From positions 1-34,307 of the forward strand of contig JADGDI010000020.1 in assembly GCA_016744975.1 (NCBI GenBank): a DNA stretch of 34,307 nt, in the 5' to 3' direction. Below the pieces are notes generated by a model. It searched no databases. It was not told where the DNA came from and worked only from the letters and a program-made list of their open reading frames with translations. Origin of the DNA: Hyphomicrobiales bacterium (GTDB lineage Bacteria; Pseudomonadota; Alphaproteobacteria; Rhizobiales; OSC116). The translations under genes were made by a program, and so were the position numbers. Below, piece by piece: positions 9,277 to 18,158 of this stretch; the stretch's first letter is position 1, and every line of letters starts with the position of its first letter.

Positions 9277-10281
9277 TTATGTGATGTTTTTAATGGCCTT
9301 GGACATTTGGATAAATGCGTCCTTACTGTCTGGGTGGGAATTTCCGTGAAATTGAAAATTATGGATCATTTGAGGCCAGACATCTAATGTCAGATCAACA
9401 TTTTGCTGTTCTAACTTTGATGCAAATTCGCGTATCATATCAACCATCACTTCTTTACCGCCAGCTTGAATATATATGGGGCAGAGGTTGCTGAAATCGT
9501 GATAAATGGGCGATAGGCTTTGGTGGGTGTATTTTGTTCCACCTTGTAGCCATTTTCCAAATTTTATGGCCATGTAACCTTGCACTAGGTCATATTTATC
9601 ATTTTCGTAAAAACTTTTACCACGCTGTTTTATATCAGTCCAAGGTGATATGCATATTGCCAAAGCTGGTTGTGGTAATTTGCTTTGTTTTAAGGCCTGT
9701 ATAAGCATGAGTGTTAGGTGACCGCCTGCTGAATCGCCAATTAGTACGATTTTTTTTGGATTAGTTCCGTTTGAAATTAGAAATTTATAGGCTGCTATTG
9801 CGTCATCTAACTGAGCGGGATGCGGATGCTCGGGTGTTAAGCGATAGGCTAGCGCGAATAGTTTTATCTCCAATAGGCCAGCTAACATGCGTGCAAAGTT
9901 TTTTGAAATTTCTGAATTGAAGGCGTAACCTCCGCCGTGCAGATATAGGATGGTCATATCAGATTTTATATCTTTTATAATGTGCCATTCGCCCTTAGGC
10001 TCGTTTGCTTTTGAGGCTAGGGATTCAACGGAAAAATCTTCATCAACATTTGTGATGAGGCTATCAAAATATACACGGCCTCCTTGAATATTGGGGCGTA
10101 AGAAGGCCACTTTAAACTGATGTCGCCAAAATAAGACACCCATTTCGAAAGTTGCTGGCCAGGCTGAATTGAGAGGTTTGCCGATCAGTCTGTGCCAAAT
10201 CACCTGTATTGAAATTTTGGATAATGCAAAATAGCTGAATATTCTATTTGATAGGTTGCCATTAAATTTTATTTTTGACAT
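9277..10281 (-). CDS. alpha/beta hydrolase (hormone-sensitive-lipase-like esterase)
   Basis: YLHGGGYAF oxyanion motif, IGDSAGGHLTL nucleophile elbow, C-terminal MIHNFQF histidine. Confidence 0.88.
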   Translation of the reverse strand: MSKIKFNGNLSNRIFSYFALSKISIQVIWHRLIGKPLNSAWPATFEMGVLFWRHQFKVAFLRPNIQGGRVYFDSLITNVDEDFSVESLASKANEPKGEWHIIKDIKSDMTILYLHGGGYAFNSEISKNFARMLAGLLEIKLFALAYRLTPEHPHPAQLDDAIAAYKFLISNGTNPKKIVLIGDSAGGHLTLMLIQALKQSKLPQPALAICISPWTDIKQRGKSFYENDKYDLVQGYMAIKFGKWLQGGTKYTHQSLSPIYHDFSNLCPIYIQAGGKEVMVDMIREFASKLEQQNVDLTLDVWPQMIHNFQFHGNSHPDSKDAFIQMSKAIKNIT

Positions 10282-10374
10282 TTTGTCGCCTTTTTGGAAG
10301 TTGCGATTTATAATGTCAAATTATGGTATTCGAATATAGAATTTATACGACATTTTGATGGGTGGAATTACTAA

Positions 10375-11217
10375 ATGATTGTTAAAAAGCCGTTAGCAGA
10401 ATTAATAATGCCACCAGCTTCTCTGTCTGCATGTATTTTTTCATATGTTTTGCGTGATACCAGAGGGGTGAATTTATCTAAGGTGGCGCGATTAAATAGA
10501 TTTCCTGCGTCACCATTATGTGCAATTACATGGGTTATTGAAGGGTAAACACAGTTATTGCCAGATGAAGATCTCATGCCAGAGATTGCTTTTAGCGGGC
10601 CGCAAAGTGAGGCAGTTTTGAGTTATAACCCTGGCTCAATATTTTCAGTCAGTTTGGGCATATACCCAGAAGCTTGGCGTGTATTAACGGGCATGGATGT
10701 CTCTGAGTTTAGAAATAAAACAGTGGCGTTAAACAGCATTATTGATGGCGATTTTTTGGTTATGTTTCAAGGTTTATTAGCTAGCAGTTTTTCATTAGAC
10801 GCTCAATTATTATTTGAGGGAAAATTTGAAAAGTTATGGCAAAAATTGCGAGCAGACAAACCAAAAGCTTCTAATATGTTGGAAGATTGGTTATGTAGGA
10901 TGGTTGCTCATGCCGCTATTTCAGGGATAGGCAAGGGGTTGCGTCAAAGCCAACGCCGCCTAAAATATATGACGGGTCAAAATCAACGGGAGCTTTCGGC
11001 ATATGTCAGAATGGAAAAACTGTTTTCAGTTTGGATGCAAAACCGACAAGATGATGGCGCGGCATTGGCTGGAATTGCCACAGATGTTGGGTTTTCAGAT
11101 CAATCTCATATGGGTAGAGATGTTAAGCGCATTATAGGCATGTCACCGGCAAAGCTTAATAGGCTTATTGATAGTGATGAGAGTTTTTGGTTTTATAGAT
11201 TATTGGGAGAAAGATAT
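10375..11217 (+). pseudogene. AraC-family transcriptional regulator interrupted by an in-frame TAA (10546-10548)
   Basis: The frame from ATG 10375 (MIVKKPLAELIMPPASLSACIFSYVLRDTRGVNLSKVARLNRFPASPLCAITWVIEG*TQLLPDEDLMPEIAFSGPQSE...) is the same frame as ORF 10558..11220, which carries a C-terminal HTH (AGIATDVGFSDQSHMGRDVKRIIGMSPAKL). Confidence 0.75.
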
Positions 11218-11268
11218 TAAAGCTATTAGAGTTAATTCTTAAGCTTAGCTAGAAAGTTGTATATTTTA

Positions 11269-11302
11269 TTAAGGGTGTATTATTGAATGAATACACCCTT
11301 AA
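11269..11302. terminator. Hairpin between convergent araC-like gene and oppC
   Basis: TTAAGGGTGTATT-(8 nt)-AATACACCCTTAA perfect 13-bp inverted repeat; no strong U-tract on either strand. Confidence 0.6.
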
Positions 11303-11315
11303 AAGTCTGTTTAGT

Positions 11316-12239
11316 CTATTGTTTCGGGTCTAATGCGTCGCGTAGACCGTCACCTATAAAGTTAAAGCAGAACAAGGTTACGGCTAAAAAGCTTGCTGGG
11401 AAAATTAGAATCCATGGCGAGGTTTCCATAATATTTGCCCCTTCTGAAATTAGAGCGCCCCAGCTTGTGTTGGGTTCTTGAACGCCTAAACCTAGATAAG
11501 ATAAAAAGCTTTCAGTCATAATAACACTTGGAATTAGCAAGGTTGCGTAAATGATGATTAGGCCCCAAATATTTGGCACGATATGCTTAAATATAATTTT
11601 GCCATCCCTAACGCCAATGGCTTTTGCGGCTAACACAAACTCTTTATTTTTAATAGAAATTGTTTGTCCGCGTACAATTCTTGCCATTGTTAGCCATTCA
11701 ACCGCGCCTAAAGCGATGAACATTAGATAGATATTTCGACCAAAGAATACCATCAATAAAATAACAAAGAAAATAAATGGAATGGCGTATAAAATATCAA
11801 CAAAACGCATCATTAGCATATCAACCCGGCCACCAAAATAACCTGCAGTTGCCCCATAAGAGACACCAATTAAGATGGCAACAAAAGCCGCTAATACGCC
11901 GATTAATATTGAAATTTGCCCGCCATGTAGAACCCGAACGAGTAAATCTCTGCCGTTGGTGTCAGTTCCGAAATAAAAGCCGGCTTCAAAATTTGGTGGT
12001 ACTTGGATATAATCCCAATATACCTCATCAAAAGGATGTTCAAGGAAATATGGCCCAATGAAACATGCCACTGTTATGATGCCCAATATGATTAAGCAGG
12101 TCATTGCTAAACGGTTCTTATAAAACCGAATTACGGCATCTTTCCAGAGGCTATTGCCTGTGACAAAATTATCATTGGTGCTATTATTTGCGGTTTGATC
12201 ATCTTTAATATCAATGGATTGTGTCATGTTAATCTCCAA
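11316..12239 (-). CDS. oppC: Peptide ABC transporter permease (OppC/DppC type)
   Basis: GTDTNGRDLLVRVLHGGQISILIG, ARIVRGQTISIKNKEFVLAAKAIG, FLSYLGLGVQEPNTSWGALI, NFIGDGLRDALDP. Confidence 0.92.
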   Translation of the reverse strand: MEINMTQSIDIKDDQTANNSTNDNFVTGNSLWKDAVIRFYKNRLAMTCLIILGIITVACFIGPYFLEHPFDEVYWDYIQVPPNFEAGFYFGTDTNGRDLLVRVLHGGQISILIGVLAAFVAILIGVSYGATAGYFGGRVDMLMMRFVDILYAIPFIFFVILLMVFFGRNIYLMFIALGAVEWLTMARIVRGQTISIKNKEFVLAAKAIGVRDGKIIFKHIVPNIWGLIIIYATLLIPSVIMTESFLSYLGLGVQEPNTSWGALISEGANIMETSPWILIFPASFLAVTLFCFNFIGDGLRDALDPKQ

Positions 12240-13149
12240 TCTTCGGATCGATGAAGCGGTATGCTATATCCACTAACAAATTCATCAATACGATGAGTGT
12301 TCCAAAAAACACCACAACTCCCATGACCACCTGATAGTCTCTATTCAATGCATAATCAACAAAATAGCGACCTAGGCCTGGTAATGCATATACTCGCTCG
12401 ATTACCACTGAGCCGGTTATTATGCCTGCAATTGCAGGGCCGAGATAGGATACTACGGGGAGAATAGCGGCTCTTAAACCATGGCGGAATAATACAATTT
12501 GTGAGTTTAGGCCTTTGGCTTTTGCGGTACGTATATATTGACTGTTCAGCACTTCGATCATCGAAGATCGCATAATACGTGCCATGATGCCGATATAGGG
12601 TAATGATAATGAAGTGATGGGTAGAATTAAGTGATTCCACGCGCCATCATTCCAACCTTGAACGGGCAACCACTTTAAGGTAACGCCAAAAAACAACGTA
12701 AATAATGGGGCGCTAACAAATGTTGGTATAACAATGCCTAAAACTGAGAAACCCATAATAGAATAATCTTTAACACTATTTTGATTATAGGCAGCATAAG
12801 CGCCAAGCGGGCAGCCTATGAATATTGCGATTAAAATGGCAATGCCGCCTAATTGGAGGCTAACAGGAAAGCTAGACAGGATTAGGTCTGCGACATCAAA
12901 GTCGACCACTGTGAAGGAAGGGCCAAAATCAAAATGTAATAGACGCCATATATACAGGAAGAACTGTTCGTGCAATGGCAGGTCTAAATTAAAATGAGCG
13001 AGGAGGTTTTTCTCGACCTCAGGGGGTAAGACGCGTTCTGCATCAAAAGGGCCGCCTGGGGTTAAGCGCATCATAAAAAAAGATGCCGCAATGATGAGAA
13101 AGATAGTCGGGATTGCTACAAACAATCGCTTGATTATAAACTTTAACAT
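12229..13149 (-). CDS. oppB: Peptide ABC transporter permease (OppB/DppB type)
   Basis: MLKFIIKRLFVAIPTIFLI...MMRLTPGGPFD, RIMRSSMIEVLNSQYIRTAKAKGL, VIERVYALPGLGRYFVDYALNRDY. Start set at 13149; the region upstream contains a hairpin. Confidence 0.92.
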   Translation of the reverse strand: MLKFIIKRLFVAIPTIFLIIAASFFMMRLTPGGPFDAERVLPPEVEKNLLAHFNLDLPLHEQFFLYIWRLLHFDFGPSFTVVDFDVADLILSSFPVSLQLGGIAILIAIFIGCPLGAYAAYNQNSVKDYSIMGFSVLGIVIPTFVSAPLFTLFFGVTLKWLPVQGWNDGAWNHLILPITSLSLPYIGIMARIMRSSMIEVLNSQYIRTAKAKGLNSQIVLFRHGLRAAILPVVSYLGPAIAGIITGSVVIERVYALPGLGRYFVDYALNRDYQVVMGVVVFFGTLIVLMNLLVDIAYRFIDPKIGD

Positions 13150-13163
13150 GGTTGAGCCGATAT

Positions 13164-13198
13164 AAAAAAAGCGCCGTACTAGGGACAATACGACGCTT
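13164..13198 (-). terminator. Rho-independent terminator-like hairpin in the oppA-oppB gap
   Basis: Minus strand AAGCGTCGTA-ttgtccctag-TACGGCGCTT followed by a run of T (complement of AAAAAAA 13164-13170); one G-U wobble in the stem. Confidence 0.75.
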
Positions 13199-13209
13199 AT
13201 AGGTTGTTA

Positions 13210-14811
13210 TTAGTCTGCGAAATACATATGACGGAAACGATGTTGCGTCATTGGATTGTCGACATAACCTTTAAGCTTTGGATTAACAACTCTTAAGAAT
13301 TGGCCATAGTTAAGGGCAGCAACGGGTTGGTCACGTGCAATTAAAGCCTCGGCTTTACGCAAATGAACAGCACGTTTAACTAGGTCTGTTTCTTTAGAAG
13401 CTGCAAGCATGGCTGCTTCATAATCTGGGTTAGAATAGGCTGAATAATTGTTGCGACCTGCGCCTTTTGAAAGCAAGGTTAGGAAGTTTTCGGCATCATT
13501 ATAATCGCCTGACCATCCGCCAGATGCGACTTCAAAGTCACCTTTTTTATAATCTTCATAAACAACATTGCTGTCTTTATTCAGCATTGTTACTTTTACG
13601 CCGATTGCTTTCCACATTGCTGCAATTGCAACTGTGTAGCGTTTGCCTAGATCACCTGATCTATATTTGATTTCTAACTCAAGTGGTTTATCAGCTGTAT
13701 AACCTGCATCTGCTAGTAGTTTTTTAGCAGTAGCGCGGCGCTCATCCATGCTTTTATCTTTCCAAGATACTAGAGCAGGGCTTGGATAGTTTGCAATACC
13801 TGTTGGCACAAAGCCATAGGCTGGAATGCCTGATTTTCTAACTTTTTCAGTATAAACTTTACGATCAATTGCCATTGAAAGCGCTTGACGAACATTTACA
13901 TCTTTAAATTTATCTAAGCGTAGGTTAAATGAATAATATGATGTTGCAAGTGTTGCATAAGAATGGAAAGCGTCAGGATAATCAGTTTTTACTTTGCTGA
14001 TTTGATCGGTTGGGAATGAGCTAATGTCTAGTTCACCTGCACGGAAGGCTTTAAATGCTGTTGCTGAATCTTTGATCACTAGCATTTTAACATTTTCGAT
14101 TTTTACGTTATCAGCATCCCAGAAATGTGGGTTTTTCTTAAGCATGATATGGTCGTTTGGAATCCATTTTTCGATGGTATAAGCACCGTTAAACACCATG
14201 TTTTCAAGCTTTGTCCAGTCATCACCATGTTTTTCAACCACATGCTTTGGTGCTGCAAAAGTTGACATATGAACCAACATGCTGGTGAAGTATGGCGCTG
14301 GAATGTTTAGCTTAAATTGTAGAGTTTTATCGTCTATTGCGGTAACACCCAATTCTGAAGGGGCTTTTTTGCCGCTTACAACGTCGCTACCATTTTCAAT
14401 TAGGTATAAAAGCCATGAATTTGGAGATGCTGTATTTGGATCCATCAAACGCTTGATACCAAATTCAAAGTCGTTGGCTGTTACAGGCACACCGTCTGAC
14501 CATTTTGAATCACGTAAATGGAATGTATATGTAAGGCCATCGTCTGACACATCATATGAAGTTGCAACACCTGGAATGGTTTCAGCTGATGGTGTTTCGG
14601 CCATTAAGCCCATAAACACGCTGGCCATGATGTTTAATTCCCACATGCCATTAACTTTGGCAGGGTCTAAAGATCTAGGTTCTGTACCATTATTGTAAAC
14701 CAATGTTTTACCAGCTGCAAATGCTGTAACGCTAAGCGTAGGTGTTAGTGCCGTTGCTGCTGTTAATAAGCTAACAAGTGCTACTTTTTTAATATTATTT
14801 CTAATGTTCAT
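13210..14811 (-). CDS. oppA: Peptide ABC transporter substrate-binding protein (OppA type, SBP family 5)
   Basis: Signal peptide, then canonical order: KTLVYNNGTEPRSLDPA ... DVSDDGLTYTFHLRDSKWSDGVPVTANDF ... FKDVNVRQALSMAIDRKVYTEKV ... PVAALNYGQFLRVV. Confidence 0.93.
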   Translation of the reverse strand: MNIRNNIKKVALVSLLTAATALTPTLSVTAFAAGKTLVYNNGTEPRSLDPAKVNGMWELNIMASVFMGLMAETPSAETIPGVATSYDVSDDGLTYTFHLRDSKWSDGVPVTANDFEFGIKRLMDPNTASPNSWLLYLIENGSDVVSGKKAPSELGVTAIDDKTLQFKLNIPAPYFTSMLVHMSTFAAPKHVVEKHGDDWTKLENMVFNGAYTIEKWIPNDHIMLKKNPHFWDADNVKIENVKMLVIKDSATAFKAFRAGELDISSFPTDQISKVKTDYPDAFHSYATLATSYYSFNLRLDKFKDVNVRQALSMAIDRKVYTEKVRKSGIPAYGFVPTGIANYPSPALVSWKDKSMDERRATAKKLLADAGYTADKPLELEIKYRSGDLGKRYTVAIAAMWKAIGVKVTMLNKDSNVVYEDYKKGDFEVASGGWSGDYNDAENFLTLLSKGAGRNNYSAYSNPDYEAAMLAASKETDLVKRAVHLRKAEALIARDQPVAALNYGQFLRVVNPKLKGYVDNPMTQHRFRHMYFAD

Positions 14812-15131
14812 TTTTCCCTCATTTGTTTTCTACCTAATAAGCGGGTTCTTGAAATTTACAAAAACTAGAGCTTAGGTGGCTTTATCCTATATATTTAAAT
14901 ATAAAGGTCAATAAAAACTAAACATAATTTTAGTAAATATAAAATAACTTGCATTTTTTTAGTTTTTGTTGATTTTATTATTTTGGGCTTTCATAGAAAA
15001 TCGACTATAAAGTTTGTGTTATTATTTTAGCTTTGTTTAACGCTGATCTGGGGTTGTATCAAAAAATTTGAATTGAATTTTGGATAATATTCTATACTCT
15101 GAGTTGAATTGCTATTATTTAGAGGCGCGTT

Positions 15132-15755
15132 ATGTCAAATAATATTTTGGATTTTAAAAAATTTAAAGATGGTGCAAAAAGTGGCTTACTTGGTGAGACT
15201 TTATTAGCGCGCAGAAAAGCAATTGGAAAAACCATGCGTGATGTTGCTCGTGAAACGGGCTTGTCCGTTGGGTTTATATCGCAAGTGGAACGCAATTTAT
15301 GTGCGCCTTCGCTTACCTCTTTTTTTAAGCTAGCTAAGGCGCTCAATAGCACAGTTGATGAGTTGCTTGAGATTCCAAACGATTATGAAATTGTCTCTAA
15401 AAAGAAAGATAGGAAGAAATTTAACTTAGGAGACCCTCAGAGATTCTACCAAAAATTAGGCCCTGGGTTCAAGGGCGCAAATTTTTTCCCTTGTATTATT
15501 ACTCGACCAAGCGGGCATATGGCGGAGCTATTAAAACAAAAAGGCGAAGAATTTTGCTATTTATTAGAAGGCCGAGTTGAATATATTATTGATGGAAAAA
15601 TACATATTATTTCTGCTGGGGATTCCATTCATCTTGACACTGACATTGCTTATTCTTCAGTTGTGACCAGTAAAAGAGATGCTGTTGAATTGTGGGTTTT
15701 ATCGTCTCCGCTTTATTTAGATAATAATCGTGATAAAAATTTGACCATTGACTAA
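15132..15755 (+). CDS. XRE-family regulator with C-terminal cupin domain
   Basis: HTH_3 ARRKAIGKTMRDVARETGLSVGFISQVERNLCAPSLTSFFKLAKALN; cupin GEEFCYLLEGRVEYIIDGKIHIISAGDSIHL. Confidence 0.9.
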   Translation: MSNNILDFKKFKDGAKSGLLGETLLARRKAIGKTMRDVARETGLSVGFISQVERNLCAPSLTSFFKLAKALNSTVDELLEIPNDYEIVSKKKDRKKFNLGDPQRFYQKLGPGFKGANFFPCIITRPSGHMAELLKQKGEEFCYLLEGRVEYIIDGKIHIISAGDSIHLDTDIAYSSVVTSKRDAVELWVLSSPLYLDNNRDKNLTID

Positions 15756-15804
15756 ACATTTGTTTAGTCTATTTTGACTCTAAATTGATTTCGGGAGTCA
15801 GCAA

Positions 15805-17607
15805 TTGGAAATAATTTCGACCATAAAAAGAATAGAGAGAATTGCTAAAATTCGTTTGGAAATGACGCATTTAAATTTAGATGCACTTATTATTCCACGC
15901 TTTGATGCACATATGGGCGAATATATTTCAGAATATGATGCTCGGTTACATTGGGCGACTGGCTTTTCTGGTTCTGCGGGTGCTTGTGTTATTACGGCTG
16001 ATAAAGCGGTTATGTTTGTTGATGGTCGCTATACTGTACAAGTTCAAAAAGAATGTTCACCTGATATTTTTGAATATCGCCATTTACATGATGAGTTTTT
16101 AGACAAATGGCTTAGTGCCGAGTTTGTTGGTGGTCGGGTTGGACTTGACCCTATGTTTTTCTCGGTTGATTGGTATGAGAAAATTAATTTGTCTTTGGCT
16201 AAAAAGCCTTTGGGTGGGCAATTGTCAGAGCTTGTTTGTATATCTTACGCTCCTATAGATGCATTATGGTTGGATAGGCCAACTGAGCCAATGTCTTTAG
16301 CTGAGGCCTACCCCACCCAACTTGCTGGCAGAAAAGTTGAAGATAAAATTAGCGACATTACTAGTATATTAAAAGCCAATAATGTTGATTATTTGGTCGA
16401 AACTCAACAGGATAATATTGCTTGGTTGCTCAATATTCGAGGTTCTGACATTAAGTTTAATCCGTTTATTAATAGCTTTCTGATTTTGCATAAAAACGGT
16501 GATATTGATTGGTTTGTTAACCAGCAGCAGATTGGCAATGATCTTGACTTTGGCTCAAAAAACAATGTGAGAATTTGTAAGAAAGACCAGCTTATTTCTG
16601 AAGTCGAAAGATTGTCTGGCTCATCAAAAATTGCAATGCTGGATGAAAAATTCAGCCCATCTGCTGTGAAACTAGCGGCCAATGGGCATAGTAAAATTCA
16701 AAATAACCCGATTACACTATTGAAAGCCGAAAAAAATACGACTGAGCTTTCTGGTTTTAGAGACTGTCATATAAAAGATGGTGTTGCTTGGTTTCGGTTT
16801 GGTAATTGGCTTGTTGACCAAATTCAGAATAATCCAGATAAAAAAGATGAAATAACTGAAATTGAAGCACAAGAAAAAATTCAATATTTTAGAGAGCAGC
16901 AAAAGTCATTTGTTTATGATAGTTTTAACCCTATTTCTGCAGCGGGATCTAATGGTGCAATGTGCCATTATAAAGCTTCAAAAAGTTCTAATCTAAACTT
17001 ATTTAACCATAATAGCTTTTTATTAGACAGCGGGGCGCATTATGAAAATGGTACAACTGATGCCACCCGTAGTTATGTTTTTGGTGATGTGTCAAAGAAA
17101 TATAGACAGGCCTATACCTCTGTATTGGTTGGCTTTATAGAATTGGCGCGGCTTAAATTTCCCAAAGGTACTCAAGGGCACCAAATTGATGGGTTTGCAC
17201 GAGCAAGGCTGTGGCAGGATGGTATGGATTATGACCATGGAACTGGCCATGGGGTTGGCCATTTTTTAAGTGTCCATGAATTTCCGCAGCGCATTGGCAA
17301 GCAAATTAATGAAGTTGACCTTAAAGCTGGAATGGTACTTAGTATAGAGCCTGGTTTTTATGAGGCAGGTGAGTTTGGGATTAGGATAGAGAATTTATTT
17401 GAAGTTGTGAGTATGGATAATGGCTTTTTAGGCTTTAGAAGCTTAACAATGGCGCCGATATCTATGAAACCAGTTGATTTGGATGAACTTACGTTTAGCC
17501 AGAAAGAATGGTTGAATAGCTACCATCTAGCCGTTCAAAACACACTTTTACCGTTAATAATGTCTGATGAAAAGGAAGAGTTGTTGCGCCAGACGATGGC
17601 AATATAA
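15805..17607 (+). CDS. Xaa-Pro aminopeptidase (M24 family, three-domain type)
   Basis: DSGAHYENGTTDATRS, HGTGHGVGHFLSVHEFP, SIEPGFYEAGEFGIRIENL metal-ligand motifs; TTG start with GGGAG ribosome-binding site. Confidence 0.92.
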   Translation: MEIISTIKRIERIAKIRLEMTHLNLDALIIPRFDAHMGEYISEYDARLHWATGFSGSAGACVITADKAVMFVDGRYTVQVQKECSPDIFEYRHLHDEFLDKWLSAEFVGGRVGLDPMFFSVDWYEKINLSLAKKPLGGQLSELVCISYAPIDALWLDRPTEPMSLAEAYPTQLAGRKVEDKISDITSILKANNVDYLVETQQDNIAWLLNIRGSDIKFNPFINSFLILHKNGDIDWFVNQQQIGNDLDFGSKNNVRICKKDQLISEVERLSGSSKIAMLDEKFSPSAVKLAANGHSKIQNNPITLLKAEKNTTELSGFRDCHIKDGVAWFRFGNWLVDQIQNNPDKKDEITEIEAQEKIQYFREQQKSFVYDSFNPISAAGSNGAMCHYKASKSSNLNLFNHNSFLLDSGAHYENGTTDATRSYVFGDVSKKYRQAYTSVLVGFIELARLKFPKGTQGHQIDGFARARLWQDGMDYDHGTGHGVGHFLSVHEFPQRIGKQINEVDLKAGMVLSIEPGFYEAGEFGIRIENLFEVVSMDNGFLGFRSLTMAPISMKPVDLDELTFSQKEWLNSYHLAVQNTLLPLIMSDEKEELLRQTMAI

Positions 17608-17619
17608 TTTTAATATATA

Positions 17620-18144
17620 GTGAAACATTTTTCTTTTTACGATAATTTTTCGTTTTTTTGCTCCGACCGACTAAGCTTTACACTGCTGAATTTGTCGATG
17701 TTTGACGATGCATTTTCTAATTTATTGGGGCATTCTGGCTTTGAAAATTCGGGTTTAACTTATGATGTTGAAAAAAAACAAATATTGAATTATTTGCTTC
17801 ACAGCTTATACAAAGTTGACAAAAATAAATGCCGTGCTTGGCAAATTAGAGATTTAGACTCTCGGACTTCTATCGGTGTTATTTGTTTGAAGGCGGTTGA
17901 CCGATACCAACTTGAAATATTATTGAATGTTAATGATGATTTTTGTGATCGCAACTATTTGATGGAAGTCTTTGATGCTATCCTTAAAGAAGTCGTTGAC
18001 AATACCAAATTAGAGCAAGTGATTTGCAAAGTGGATTTGGAGAGCGCCATTGATTCTCAGTTGCTTGTCGATATGCGTTTTCGCCATTTGGTGAGCAGCG
18101 TTCATTATAACGGTGCCACCAGTTCCTATGTTTTAAATTTATAA
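17620..18144 (+). CDS. GNAT-like (RimJ/RimL-type) protein, divergent
   Basis: SIGVICLKAVDRYQLEILLNV...LEQVICKVDLESAIDSQLLVDMRFRHL resembles beta4/beta5 and the end of RimL-type GNATs; GTG start immediately after the M24 gene. Confidence 0.45.
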   Translation: MKHFSFYDNFSFFCSDRLSFTLLNLSMFDDAFSNLLGHSGFENSGLTYDVEKKQILNYLLHSLYKVDKNKCRAWQIRDLDSRTSIGVICLKAVDRYQLEILLNVNDDFCDRNYLMEVFDAILKEVVDNTKLEQVICKVDLESAIDSQLLVDMRFRHLVSSVHYNGATSSYVLNL

Positions 18145-18158
18145 TAACCGTGGTCGCA

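Noticed and set aside
14279-14698. ORF on the + strand opposite oppA
   Set aside because: Lies wholly antisense to a well-supported CDS and shows no recognisable family motifs.
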